A stretch of DNA of 64,000 bases from Candidatus Yanofskyibacteriota bacterium (GCA_016185525.1 JACPNK010000007.1:45801-109800), one strand, 5' to 3'. Counted from the stretch's first letter, positions 24,696-32,856 are shown. Notes: generated by a model not told the origin, from the letters alone. Translations and numbers: made by a program.

Positions 24696-25823
24696 ATGAT
24701 GATAGGAATAGACATAAGAGTTTTAGCGGGAGATTTGCAAAACGGCATTGCTCAGTATCTTTTAAATATTCTGCCGGAACTTATTAAACTGGATCCCCAA
24801 ATAAAATTTAAACTTTTTTTCAGCTCGCTTAAGAAGCATAAGCTTGATTACGACTGGCTTAAGGAAAAAAATATTGAGCTTTATAGGTTTAAGATTTCTA
24901 ATCATTTTCTTTTTGCTTCATCAAAGATTTTTAACCGTCCCTGTTTAGACAAGATGGTCAGAGGAGCAGATATTTTTTTTAGTCCCCATTTTTTCCTTGC
25001 CCCTCTCTCTGGTGAATGTAAGTCGGCAGTCGTATTTCATGATCTTTCCTTTTTACGCTATCCCGAATTTTTTTCTTGGCGAAAAAATATCTGGCATCGT
25101 TTTGAGATGAATCCCAAAAAACAAGCTTTGGCGGCCGACAAAATTATTGCTGTCTCACGTTCAACCAGGAATGATCTGATATACTTTTTTGGCACCAACT
25201 CAAATAAAATCAAGGTCATCTACTCCGGTTTGTCTAAAAACTTCTTAGTTAAGCCAAACCAAGAAGAGATGGAAAAAGTGAAGAGTAAATATCTGTTGCC
25301 TGAAAAATTTTTCCTGTATCTGGGCAAGATCGAACCCAGAAAAAATATTATAGGCATAATTAAAGCTTTTGAGACATTTTCTGACAAAAGTTTTCACTTG
25401 GTTATAGCCGGAGAATTGGGTTGGCTTTGTAAAGATGTTTTAAAGGCTTACGATACAAGTCCTTGCAAAAGGTTAATACACTTTATCGGTTCAGTAGATG
25501 AAAAAGACAAATCATCTGTTTATCAATTGTCTAAAACGTTAATATACCCTAGTTTTTTTGAAGGCTTTGGTTTTCCGCCTCTTGAGGCTATGGCCCTAAG
25601 AATACCAGTAATCACATCCAGGAACTCATCTATACCAGAGGTGGTGGGCGATTCAGCTCTTTTGGTTGATCCGTATAATGTTGGGGAGATATCTCAAGCC
25701 ATGGAAAGCCTTATTTCTAATGATTTTTTGAGACAAAGTTTTGTGGAAAAGGGTATCCAAAGAAGTAAACTCTTTTCTTGGCAAAAAACAGCGGAAGAAA
25801 CACTGGATTTTTTAGTTTCTTAA
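24696..25823 (+). CDS. Family 4 glycosyltransferase
   Basis: 375 residues, GT-B fold. The N-terminal domain begins MMIGIDIRVLAGDLQNGIAQ. The C-terminal motifs are FFLYLGKIEPRKNIIGIIKA, then PSFFEGFGFPPLEAMALRIP with the catalytic E-x7-E arrangement, and NSSIPEVVGDSALLVDP. It resembles mannosyl- or rhamnosyltransferases of GT4. It is the third gene of the polysaccharide operon; a gap of 138 bases follows before the DUF4012 gene. Confidence 0.93.
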   Translation: MMIGIDIRVLAGDLQNGIAQYLLNILPELIKLDPQIKFKLFFSSLKKHKLDYDWLKEKNIELYRFKISNHFLFASSKIFNRPCLDKMVRGADIFFSPHFFLAPLSGECKSAVVFHDLSFLRYPEFFSWRKNIWHRFEMNPKKQALAADKIIAVSRSTRNDLIYFFGTNSNKIKVIYSGLSKNFLVKPNQEEMEKVKSKYLLPEKFFLYLGKIEPRKNIIGIIKAFETFSDKSFHLVIAGELGWLCKDVLKAYDTSPCKRLIHFIGSVDEKDKSSVYQLSKTLIYPSFFEGFGFPPLEAMALRIPVITSRNSSIPEVVGDSALLVDPYNVGEISQAMESLISNDFLRQSFVEKGIQRSKLFSWQKTAEETLDFLVS

Positions 25824-25961
25824 CCCCTCCTAATATTTGGCAAAAATTTGAACCGCCAAAGAGTTGTGAGATTGTGATATAATAGTTTTATAGAAAACAG
25901 GGAATCAAATCTAAAACCAATTTTTGATATCAAACCGGTAGACCAGACCGGCAAGGTTGAT

Positions 25962-28346
25962 TTGGTAAAAATTAAAAATGTTGCCAAGGAGATTAATTTA
26001 AGAGGAACACCAAGGTCCGACCTTGGGGAGGGAAATTTAACGCCGATATTTTCTTTGCCGACCTGCCCGCCAGTCGCCTTGGCTTCAGGCCATGGCAGGC
26101 GGGGTTTGCGTGCTGTTGAAGTTAAAAAAACTCAAAATCGTGACGAACTAGTTAACGAGTTACATAGTGAATTACAAAAAAAGGATGAACTAGAGTTTGT
26201 CTTAGCTGAAGTGGGCGGGATGATGCATAAGAATGGTTTAAAAGAGAGCTTTAGAAAAAATATTCCTGTGCCGAGAGTGGAAAATATAGCCTTGGCCGAG
26301 TTAACTGTTTCGCCGGCGGCCAGAGAGATGGAAGTGCGGTTAGAGAATTTTCAGAATCTCGCGTCATCCGATGACGCGAGTGCCAATTATTCTAATTTAC
26401 TTAATCAAGTCCCAACAACCAATGCGGGTATCCAGAAAGAACAGCGGACTCAAAGACGATATTTATCAAGGTTAAAACTTACTGCTTTTGGCGTATTGCT
26501 TATTGCTTTTGTTTTTTTCGGGCTTTTTAAACTAAAAAATAACTTACAGACAGAAGTAGCACAGAGCGGAAATGAGGCTGTTGAAAATCTGGAAACGGCC
26601 AAGGCGGATATTGAAAAATTTGATTTTGCTTCGGCTGCCAGACATTTTGCTTTGGCTTATGAAAGTTTTTCCAGCGCTTCTTCTGATTTAAATTTACTGG
26701 GAAATTCGCTCTCTTCTTTTTTGGGCGAGATTCCCGGATTCGGTAAACTTAAATCGGTCCAGAACTTATCTAAAGCGGGAGCAAATGTGGCAGAGGCGGG
26801 CAAGACTCTCTCTCTGGCGGTTGACAGTTTTTATCGCTCCAACCTGGCTTCTGAAAAAAAATCTTTTTTGGACTTCATCACTCCGCTTAAAGCCTCTTTG
26901 ACTTCCGCTCAAGGGCAGGTCAAATTGGCCAGTCAACTCTTGGCTGATATTGACGAAAGTGCGATACCGGAAGAAAAAAAAGAATCTTTTTTGAATTTTA
27001 GTTCCAAGCTGCCTGATTTGCAGAACTTTGTGGACGGAGCATTGAATTATGCCGGATTTCTGTCGGAAGTGGTGGGAGAGTCGGGGCCTAAAAAATACCT
27101 GATTCTTTTCCAGAACAATACCGAGTTAAGGCCGACCGGCGGATTTGTCGGCAGTTACGCCTTGGCCGACTTTTCCAGAGGGTTTTTAAGAGACTTGAAA
27201 GTTGAAGATGTTTACCATACGGACGGGCAGGCCAAAAAAAATATCATTCCGCCGAAAGAACTTCAGCATATAACCCCGAATTGGGGCATGAGGGATGCTA
27301 ACTGGTTTGTTAACTTTCCAGATTCAGCGCGCAAAGTGATGGAGATGTATACCGAGAACGACGGCGGACCGTTGGTGGACGGAGTTTTAAGTATTACTCC
27401 GGACGTCATCTTGAAAATTTTGGAAATAACCGGCCCGATTGGACTCCCGGAATACGGCCGGACGATTGACAGTAAAAACTTTTTGGCCGAAATTCAGGAG
27501 GAGGTGGAATATGGAGAAAACAGGGAAAAACCCAAACAGATTCTGGTTGACTTTATGCCAAAGTTTATGGAGATACTGGGCCGACAAGACAAGGAAAAAT
27601 GGCTGGAGATTATTAAAATTTTGGCGGCAAGCGTGGAGCAAAAGCATATTCTCGCCTATTTTAAAAATTCTTCTTTAGAGAAAGCGGCAACTGACAATGG
27701 TTTTGGCGGCGAAGTCGTAGAGACAGACGGAGACTTCCTTATGGTCGCGCACAGCAATGTAAAAGGCTCAAAGACGGACGCGGTGATTGATAATTCTTAT
27801 GAACTGGACTCTTGGCTGTCGGAAGATGGTTTTGTTGAACACGAGTTAAAGATTAAGAGAAAACACAACGGCGGAAAAACAAAACTAGGTTTTTATAACA
27901 GGACTAATTATGACTTTGTCAGGGTTTTGGTGCCGGAAGGCTCGGTCTTGTCAGAGATAAGAGGCAATTACAAAGCCAACTTTAAACCACTTATAGATTA
28001 TAAAGAAAGCGCTACTTTTGTGACAGACGCAGACTTGGAAAATTATGAGAGTAGCCCAAAAGAAAGCGGAAAAAGCGTTTTTAGTTTTTGGCTTAAGCTT
28101 GAACCGGGACAATCTCAAGAAGTGGTTTTAGAATATCGGACGCCGATTAATGTTGGTGCCGGTAACTACACTCTTTTGGTCCAAAAACAGCCTGGTACAA
28201 CTGATGACGAATTTAATTTTATCTTCCAGCTGCCTGCGGGAAAGAAGGTAACTTACAAGTATCCTGAACTTGCCACTCAAGATGATGTAGTGTATTTTGA
28301 CACTTATCTTTTGAAAGACTTGGTTATCGGGCTTAAATTGCAATAA
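25962..28346 (+). CDS. DUF4012 surface protein with coding palindromes
   Basis: A 794-residue protein recognised as DUF4012 by YLILFQNNTELRPTGGFVGS and the following block. Residues 1-165 are cytoplasmic and low in conservation. One membrane segment lies near 170-190 (LTAFGVLLIAFVFFGLF), and the long C-terminal part is probably extracellular. DUF4012 genes lie in polysaccharide clusters in many phyla; function unknown. The start is uncertain: the frame is open from 25878 with no ATG, and TTG at 25962 is the first usual start. A TATAAT box lies at 25878-25883. Two palindromes are translated in the N-terminal region (26062-26103 and 26358-26380). Confidence 0.85.
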   Translation: MVKIKNVAKEINLRGTPRSDLGEGNLTPIFSLPTCPPVALASGHGRRGLRAVEVKKTQNRDELVNELHSELQKKDELEFVLAEVGGMMHKNGLKESFRKNIPVPRVENIALAELTVSPAAREMEVRLENFQNLASSDDASANYSNLLNQVPTTNAGIQKEQRTQRRYLSRLKLTAFGVLLIAFVFFGLFKLKNNLQTEVAQSGNEAVENLETAKADIEKFDFASAARHFALAYESFSSASSDLNLLGNSLSSFLGEIPGFGKLKSVQNLSKAGANVAEAGKTLSLAVDSFYRSNLASEKKSFLDFITPLKASLTSAQGQVKLASQLLADIDESAIPEEKKESFLNFSSKLPDLQNFVDGALNYAGFLSEVVGESGPKKYLILFQNNTELRPTGGFVGSYALADFSRGFLRDLKVEDVYHTDGQAKKNIIPPKELQHITPNWGMRDANWFVNFPDSARKVMEMYTENDGGPLVDGVLSITPDVILKILEITGPIGLPEYGRTIDSKNFLAEIQEEVEYGENREKPKQILVDFMPKFMEILGRQDKEKWLEIIKILAASVEQKHILAYFKNSSLEKAATDNGFGGEVVETDGDFLMVAHSNVKGSKTDAVIDNSYELDSWLSEDGFVEHELKIKRKHNGGKTKLGFYNRTNYDFVRVLVPEGSVLSEIRGNYKANFKPLIDYKESATFVTDADLENYESSPKESGKSVFSFWLKLEPGQSQEVVLEYRTPINVGAGNYTLLVQKQPGTTDDEFNFIFQLPAGKKVTYKYPELATQDDVVYFDTYLLKDLVIGLKLQ
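26062..26103 (+). repeat. Palindrome inside the DUF4012 reading frame
   Basis: Arms CCTGCCCGCCA (26062-26072) and TGGCAGGCGGG (26093-26103) pair over 11 positions with one mismatch and one wobble; an inner GCCT/AGGC stem lies in the loop. It is translated as part of CPPVALASGHGRRGL. Confidence 0.75.
26358..26380 (+). repeat. GTCATC-type palindrome inside the DUF4012 reading frame
   Basis: Perfect 11-base arms around one base: CTCGCGTCATC (26358-26368) and GATGACGCGAG (26370-26380). The core matches the outer ends of the family at 56694 and 58987. Confidence 0.85.
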
Positions 28347-28394
28347 AAACTTTTACGTAAAGTTTAATAGGTGCAGTTGATAGCCGCTGACACA

Positions 28395-28423
28395 TTGACA
28401 TCTTTACTTGTTTCAGGTATTAT
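28395..28423 (+). promoter_or_regulatory. Strong promoter upstream of small membrane protein gene
   Basis: TTGACA (28395-28400), a 17-base spacer and TATTAT (28418-28423). The predicted transcript starts near 28430 and carries AAAAAGGAG before the ATG at 28458. Confidence 0.75.
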
Positions 28424-28457
28424 TAGTTAGAAGTTGAACATTAAAAAGGAGTCGGCG

Positions 28458-28919
28458 ATGAATGAAGCCAAGGAAGTTAAGCTGAATAAAATTGATGATA
28501 GTACCTATGGTTCAAGCAAGCCTGGTAATAATGAAGAACTAGTCTTTTGCCCAAAATGTTCTTCTTTGTTTACTAGTGGCGAGATGAAGAAAGCTTACCA
28601 AGAGTATATAAGGCTGAAAGGGGAAGCTCAAAAGGAAAAAGCGTTGAAAGATGCTTTCAGCGCAGAATTTGCTTCGGAAATTAGTATGTTTAATAGGAAT
28701 CATAAAATTCTTGCAGTTTTTCCTTACTCAATTCTTTTCGGTATTTTTTTGATGCCTTTTGTTTTAGGTTGGGGTAGTTACATTCTTAATTTTTGGCTTC
28801 CGATAGCTGTGACTGTGGCTATAGTCGTAGCCACAGGAAATGCATTTTACGCTTTCATGTTTATCAAACGAAAAGATAAGCTTTTTCAAGAGTTTAAGGC
28901 AAAGCATCCCAAATTTTAA
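28458..28919 (+). CDS. Small membrane protein of unknown function
   Basis: Not recognised. The ATG at 28458 is chosen because AAAAAGGAG lies seven to eight bases before it; an upstream TTG at 28434 lacks such a site. The 153 residues have a single CxxC (FCPKCSSLF) near residue 32, a charged helical stretch, and two adjacent hydrophobic segments near residues 90-135 (AVFPYSILFGIFLMPFVLGW and LPIAVTVAIVVATG). The C-terminus is lysine-rich. It has its own consensus promoter and a weak hairpin at the end, so it is a separate unit next to RAYT-1. Confidence 0.75.
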   Translation: MNEAKEVKLNKIDDSTYGSSKPGNNEELVFCPKCSSLFTSGEMKKAYQEYIRLKGEAQKEKALKDAFSAEFASEISMFNRNHKILAVFPYSILFGIFLMPFVLGWGSYILNFWLPIAVTVAIVVATGNAFYAFMFIKRKDKLFQEFKAKHPKF

Positions 28920-28951
28920 AAGCGATCGCAAGGTCGTTTTTTGATTTACAA

Positions 28952-29000
28952 AATTACAATGGGCATCTTTGCAAGGATTGCAAAGATGCCCATTGTAATT
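28952..29000 (+). repeat. RAYT-1 family palindrome, upstream copy
   Basis: Perfect 23-base arms (28952-28974 and 28978-29000) around a 3-base loop GGA. The core is ACAATGGGCATCTTTGCAA. It ends 16 bases before the RAYT-1 start codon. Confidence 0.97.
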
Positions 29001-29016
29001 GTATGATTGGTTACAT

Positions 29017-29637
29017 ATGAACTATAGAGATTATAAACAATTCGGAGTAGGCAAATACTACCATATTTTTAATAGGGGCAATGAAAAGAAAAATATTTTT
29101 ATTGACGAGAGCGATTTCAGCTTTTTTATAACCAGACTAAAACAAAACTTATTTCCTGATGACAAATTAAAAACACGCATTCGTCTATTGCCACCAAATT
29201 CTTTTTCTTTGGTTTGTTATTGTTTAATGCCAAATCATTTTCATTTTCTAATCAGACAAAACAAAGAAATACCCATAAGCAAACTTATGGCAAAATTGTG
29301 TACTAGCTATTCGAAATATTTTAACAAAAGATATGATAGAGTAGGTCATGTTTTTCAGGACCAATTTAAACAAGTTTCAGTTAGCGGTAATTCTTATCTG
29401 ACTTGGCTTTCGTGTTATATTCATCAAAACCCGAAAATTTCAGGTTTGGTAAATAGAGCTACTGACTATAATTGGAGTAGTTACGCCGAGTTTGTTAAGC
29501 CTTCCGGTTTTTCAATTTGCGAAAAAGATATTGTCCTCAGTCAATTTAAAAATGTAGCTCATTATGAAAATTTCGTTGAGAGTAGCTATGAGACCATAAA
29601 GAAGAGGAAAGATCTTGGCGAATTTCTACTTAACTAA
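29017..29637 (+). CDS. REP-associated tyrosine transposase (RAYT-1)
   Basis: A 206-residue Y1/HUH transposase-like protein of the IS200/RAYT group. The HUH histidines are in CLMPNHFHFLI; the N-terminal YYHIFNRGNEKKNIFID is the RAYT hallmark. The presumed nucleophile tyrosine is within SYLTWLSCYIHQNPKISG, followed by YNWSSYAEF. RAYTs bind and cut REP hairpins. Here palindromes of one family lie directly on both sides (28952-29000 and 29638-29678), with a third copy in the GH1 gene. The ATG at 29017 is preferred to a TTG at 28999, which falls in the palindrome. There are no IS-type terminal repeats or partner genes. Confidence 0.92.
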   Translation: MNYRDYKQFGVGKYYHIFNRGNEKKNIFIDESDFSFFITRLKQNLFPDDKLKTRIRLLPPNSFSLVCYCLMPNHFHFLIRQNKEIPISKLMAKLCTSYSKYFNKRYDRVGHVFQDQFKQVSVSGNSYLTWLSCYIHQNPKISGLVNRATDYNWSSYAEFVKPSGFSICEKDIVLSQFKNVAHYENFVESSYETIKKRKDLGEFLLN

Positions 29638-29678
29638 ACAATGGGCATCTTTGCAAGGACTGCAAAGATGCCCATTGT
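29638..29678 (+). repeat. RAYT-1 family palindrome, downstream copy
   Basis: Perfect 18-base arms ACAATGGGCATCTTTGCA (29638-29655) and TGCAAAGATGCCCATTGT (29661-29678) with a 5-base loop. It starts on the base after the RAYT-1 stop codon and ends six bases before the lepA start. Confidence 0.97.
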
Positions 29679-29684
29679 AGGCTT

Positions 29685-31550
29685 ATGCAAAATATCCGCA
29701 ATTTTGCAATTATCGCTCATATTGATCACGGAAAATCAACTTTAGCTGATCGGCTTTTGGAATTGACGGGGACGATAGAGAAAAGAAAAATGCAGGAGCA
29801 GTTTTTGGATACGATGGAGCTGGAAAGAGAAAGAGGAATTACCATAAAACTTCAACCGGTAAGGATGATGTATAGGCTGTCTAAAGACCAAAGTCCAAAG
29901 TCTAAGGTGGAAGTCCCTGGCTTTAGCCATTCGACTTTAGACTTTAGTCAGGAATATGTTTTGAATTTGATTGATACGCCGGGGCATGTGGACTTTACTT
30001 ATGAAGTTTCTCGCTCGCTGGCGGCGGTGGAGGGGGTGATTTTATTGGTGGATGCGACGCAGGGTGTGCAGGCGCAGACTTTGGCTAACTTGGTTTTGGC
30101 CCAAAAACTGAAACTGGCAATAATTCCCGTGATCAATAAAATTGACTTGCCGAATGCCAGAGTCAAAGAAGTTGAAGAAGAAATTTTCAATTTGCTGGGG
30201 GTGGGTCCGGACGAGATTCTCAAGATATCAGCCAAGACCGGCGAGGGAGTCAAGGAAGTTCTTGAGGCAGTGATTGAGCGTGTTCCTCCGGCGCCGACCG
30301 GTGACGGCGAATTCAGGGCTCTAATTTTTGACTCGGTTTTTGACACTTACAAAGGGGTTATTGCTTTTGTCAGAGTTTTCGGCGGCTCCTTGAAGGCGGG
30401 TGATGAGATCAAGCTTTTTGCGGCAAAAGAAAAGGGCGAAGCGTTGGAAGTCGGGTACTTTTCGCCTAAACTTCAAAAGAACCAGGAGCTTACTAGCGGG
30501 GAAATAGGTTATGTGGCGACTGGCATAAAGTTGCCCCAAAAAGTCAGGGTTGGCGATACGATAATGAAAAGTAACTCTAGCGCCATAGCCTTGCCGGGGT
30601 ATCAGGATCCCTTGCTTGTTGTCTTCGCCAGTTTTTATCCAGAAGATTCTGATCAGTTTGACGACTTAAAAGACGCTTTGGGTAAATTGAAGTTAACTGA
30701 TGCTTCGCTTTCTTTTGAACCGGAAAGCTCACCGGCCTTAGGGCGGGGTTTCCGTCTTGGATTTTTGGGTTTGCTTCACATAGAGATTATAAGCGAGAGA
30801 CTGAAGAGAGAGTTCGGTCTTGGTCTGATAATTTCTTCGCCGACAGTTGAGTACGAAATGACTCTGAAAAAAGGGCAAGCAATAAAAATACGCTCGGCCA
30901 ATCAAGTTCCCGACCCTACTTTTATTGAAAAAATAAGAGAGCCAATCAGTCTGTTGAATATAATTACACCTTTGGCCTACTTGGGTTCAGTTATGAAGCT
31001 TATCGGCGAGATCAGGAGCAGTTACAAGGAGACAAATTATTTAAGCAAAGAAATTGTGCGTTTGGTTTACGAGGTGCCGCTTAGCGAAATTATTACCGAT
31101 TTTTATGATCGTCTTAAGAGTGTCAGTTCCGGTTATGCCTCAATGAGCTATGAACCAACTGGCTACAATGAGGCTGATTTGATAAGATTGGATATATTGA
31201 TTGCCGGTGACAAAGTTGAACCTTTTTCTAAAATTGTGCCCAGAGACCAAGCCGAAAGAGTCGGTCGGGCGATGGTTGAGAAACTCAAGGACGTGATACC
31301 TCAACAGCTTTTTGCAGTTTCTCTGCAGGCAGCGGTTGGCGGTCCTTCGACAGGCTCAGGACATGGCAAAATTATTGCCAGAGAAACGATAAAGGCCAGA
31401 AGAAAAGATGTTACCGGTTATCTTTATGGCGGAGACGTTACCAGAAAAAAGAAGCTTTTGGAGAAACAAAAAAGGGGTAAGGAAAGGATGAAGGAAGAAG
31501 GCGGGGTAAACATTCCTCAAAAAGTCTTTTTGGAGATGTTAAAAAAATAG
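29685..31550 (+). CDS. lepA: Elongation factor 4 (LepA) with two in-frame insertions
   Basis: A ribosome-associated GTPase. G motifs: AHIDHGKS (residues 11-18), RGITI, DTPGHVDF, NKID and SAKTG. The C-terminal part is typical (YGGDVTRKKKLLEKQKRGK). Two stretches do not belong to the family pattern. One is residues 66-88, between MMYRL and QEYVLNLIDTPG, encoded by an imperfect palindrome. The other is PSTGSGHG between AAVGG and KIIARE, encoded at 31344-31367. Both keep the frame. The 621-residue length is therefore about 20-30 longer than needed. It begins directly after the RAYT-1 palindrome. Confidence 0.96.
   Translation: MQNIRNFAIIAHIDHGKSTLADRLLELTGTIEKRKMQEQFLDTMELERERGITIKLQPVRMMYRLSKDQSPKSKVEVPGFSHSTLDFSQEYVLNLIDTPGHVDFTYEVSRSLAAVEGVILLVDATQGVQAQTLANLVLAQKLKLAIIPVINKIDLPNARVKEVEEEIFNLLGVGPDEILKISAKTGEGVKEVLEAVIERVPPAPTGDGEFRALIFDSVFDTYKGVIAFVRVFGGSLKAGDEIKLFAAKEKGEALEVGYFSPKLQKNQELTSGEIGYVATGIKLPQKVRVGDTIMKSNSSAIALPGYQDPLLVVFASFYPEDSDQFDDLKDALGKLKLTDASLSFEPESSPALGRGFRLGFLGLLHIEIISERLKREFGLGLIISSPTVEYEMTLKKGQAIKIRSANQVPDPTFIEKIREPISLLNIITPLAYLGSVMKLIGEIRSSYKETNYLSKEIVRLVYEVPLSEIITDFYDRLKSVSSGYASMSYEPTGYNEADLIRLDILIAGDKVEPFSKIVPRDQAERVGRAMVEKLKDVIPQQLFAVSLQAAVGGPSTGSGHGKIIARETIKARRKDVTGYLYGGDVTRKKKLLEKQKRGKERMKEEGGVNIPQKVFLEMLKK
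29877..29951 (+). repeat. Imperfect palindromic insertion in lepA, G-domain
   Basis: CTGTCTAAAGACCAAAGTC (29877-29895) pairs with GACTTTAGACTTTAGTCAG (29933-29951) at 16 of 19 positions. The heptamer words CTAAAGT/ACTTTAG recall the tandem repeat at 3558. It is translated between switch I and the G3 motif. Confidence 0.85.
31342..31367 (+). repeat. CCTTCGRCAGRCTCAGG insertion in lepA, C-terminal part
   Basis: CCTTCGACAGGCTCAGG, flanked by GTCCT/AGGAC arms, is translated as PSTGSGHG. The same 17-mer with two changes occurs in typA at 41571. Confidence 0.85.
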
Positions 31551-31551
31551 C

Positions 31552-31653
31552 ATGTTCAGCAAAAAGTTTATAAAAATAATCTCAATCGTGGTTGCTGTTC
31601 TGGTTATAGTGAGTATGACCATCTTTTTAGTTTTACCAGTTTTTTATTACTAA
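31552..31653 (+). CDS. 33-residue single-span membrane peptide
   Basis: Too short for ordinary gene finding. The frame ATG...TAA encodes a basic start (MFSKKFIKIIS) and one hydrophobic span (VVAVLVIVSMTIFLVLPVFYY). It lies one base after the lepA stop and one base before the next ATG, so it fits precisely in an operon. Its neighbour is an FtsB/DivIC-like division protein. Function unknown. The tight spacing and clear topology argue that it is translated, but there is no homologue evidence. Confidence 0.6.
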   Translation: MFSKKFIKIISIVVAVLVIVSMTIFLVLPVFYY

Positions 31654-31654
31654 A

Positions 31655-32029
31655 ATGCCAGGCTTTCTTAAGTCCAAATTTTTTACAATCCTGATTTTGG
31701 CGGGAGTGTTTTTTTTGTCTATCTCTCTTGTCCGTGTCTATCCGCAGAAAATAGCAGTTGAGAAACATTTAGAAAGCCTTGAGGACAAAATAAAGGAAAT
31801 TGAGCGTTCCAACTCCTCTTTAGCCAAACTTATGGCTTACTTTAAAAGTCCGGCTTATTTGGAGCGCGAGTCAAAATTAAAACTCAATGTCCGTCGTCCG
31901 GATGAAAATGTCGTTTTTATTTTTCAAGATGAAAAAGAGGCGATAGTTAAAGAGGAAAAAAGTATAAGTTTACCGGACTTGGAAGGTCTGACTAATTTTG
32001 AAAAGTGGACGAAGTATCTGTTTAAATAA
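31655..32029 (+). CDS. FtsB/DivIC-like septum formation initiator
   Basis: 124 residues with one N-terminal membrane span (FFTILILAGVFFLSISLVRV) followed by a coiled coil (KHLESLEDKIKEIERSNSSL) and then YFKSPAYLERESKLKLNVRR, the usual end of the septum-initiator family. Such proteins join FtsL and FtsQ in the divisome. The gene is followed by a terminator. Confidence 0.85.
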   Translation: MPGFLKSKFFTILILAGVFFLSISLVRVYPQKIAVEKHLESLEDKIKEIERSNSSLAKLMAYFKSPAYLERESKLKLNVRRPDENVVFIFQDEKEAIVKEEKSISLPDLEGLTNFEKWTKYLFK

Positions 32030-32031
32030 GT

Positions 32032-32050
32032 CTCGCCTTTGCGAGTTTTT
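32032..32050 (+). terminator. Terminator after the FtsB/DivIC-like gene
   Basis: CTCGC, a CTTT loop, GCGAG, then five T. Confidence 0.75.
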
Positions 32051-32055
32051 GCGGG

Positions 32056-32089
32056 CTTCGCTCGCCAAAGCTCGCTTCGGCGAGCGAAG
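32056..32089 (+). repeat. GC-rich palindrome abutting tRNA-Gly
   Basis: CTTCGCTCGCC (32056-32066) and GGCGAGCGAAG (32079-32089) form a perfect 11-bp stem that ends on the base before the tRNA. Confidence 0.85.
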
Positions 32090-32160
32090 GCGGGCGTCGT
32101 ATAGTGGCAATACATTAGCTTCCCAAGCTAAGGACGGGAGTCCGATTCTCCTCGCCCGCT
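32090..32160 (+). tRNA. tRNA-Gly(CCC)
   Basis: Acceptor stem GCGGGCG (32090-32096) pairs with CGCCCGC (32153-32159). The anticodon stem TTAGC/GCTAA encloses the loop TTCCCAA, giving anticodon CCC. The T arm contains TCCGATTC. The 71-base form has no encoded CCA. Confidence 0.93.
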
Positions 32161-32321
32161 CAAAAAGATAATTTTTTCTAAAAATTCTCAAATAAGTCAG
32201 TAGTCATCTTAATTTTCAGAGGTTCGAACCTTGTGTTTTTTGATTTATGAGTAAAGTTATAAAAAGTTACGATTTACTATGCAATATCTATGCTTCTAAG
32301 AGGTCCGAACCTAAAAACAAA

Positions 32322-32342
32322 GCCCTTCGTTCTAAGAAGGGC
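32322..32342 (-). terminator. Terminator of the minus-strand orphan gene
   Basis: GCCCTTC and GAAGGGC (7-bp stem, 7-base loop). On the minus strand it is followed by TTTGTTTTT. Confidence 0.8.
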
Positions 32343-32356
32343 ATATACAGCAAACT

Positions 32357-32710
32357 CTAGCTCATAAATACACAGTCGGGTTCCAGATATGAAACCCCAT
32401 CTTCATCTACACGGTACTTTAGTCGTGCTCCGCCGCCAGACAGAGTTGCAACGTCTTCAAATGCTATTAAAGCCGTTATCTCAAACTCGGTTTGAGCCGT
32501 AGAAAAATCGGTAATGGTAAATATCCCATATCGCCTGCCGTAAGAATATTTTTCAAATATCTTGTCCAGAGGTGCTTCGGTTTCTAAATCTTCAGGAACA
32601 TATAGACCGCCTGGTCTGTGTTCATGATTAGCTTTTAAATCTCTTAGGATGTTTCTGAAAACATTTTCGTTATCCCTGGCGGCTTGCCTATAATCTTGGA
32701 CAGGATACAT
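32357..32710 (-). CDS. Orphan protein of unknown function
   Basis: Not recognised. The likely start is MYPVQDYRQAARDN (first base 32710), preceded by GAAGGGGGA with seven bases of spacing. An ATG seven codons upstream (32731) coincides with the predicted transcription start and would make a leaderless form, so the start is ambiguous. The 117 residues are soluble, acidic-to-neutral and mixed alpha/beta, ending VSYLEPDCVFMS with a single cysteine. Its own near-consensus promoter and terminator make it a monocistronic unit between tRNA-Gly and ftsH. Confidence 0.75.
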   Translation of the reverse strand: MYPVQDYRQAARDNENVFRNILRDLKANHEHRPGGLYVPEDLETEAPLDKIFEKYSYGRRYGIFTITDFSTAQTEFEITALIAFEDVATLSGGGARLKYRVDEDGVSYLEPDCVFMS

Positions 32711-32737
32711 ACGGAGTTCCCCCTTCAACATTAAAAC

Positions 32738-32766
32738 ATTATATAGTAAAGTTATAAACTAGTCAA
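32738..32766 (-). promoter_or_regulatory. Promoter of the minus-strand orphan gene
   Basis: On the minus strand TTGACT (32766-32761), a 17-base spacer and TATAAT (32743-32738). Confidence 0.8.
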
Positions 32767-32856
32767 GTTTTTAATTGATTTTAGCCACTTCTGCTGTTAA
32801 ACTAGGTATATGAAATAAGTCAGTTGATGACTGGAAATAGGTTCTAATGTCATCCC

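Noticed and set aside
28952..29678. Conventional insertion sequence
   Set aside because: No terminal repeats of IS type, target duplications or partner ORF; the hairpins and protein fit the RAYT class better.
32164..32320. A second tRNA after tRNA-Gly (GGTTCGAACC at 32220)
   Set aside because: The T-arm-like word is not accompanied by an acceptor, D or anticodon stem.
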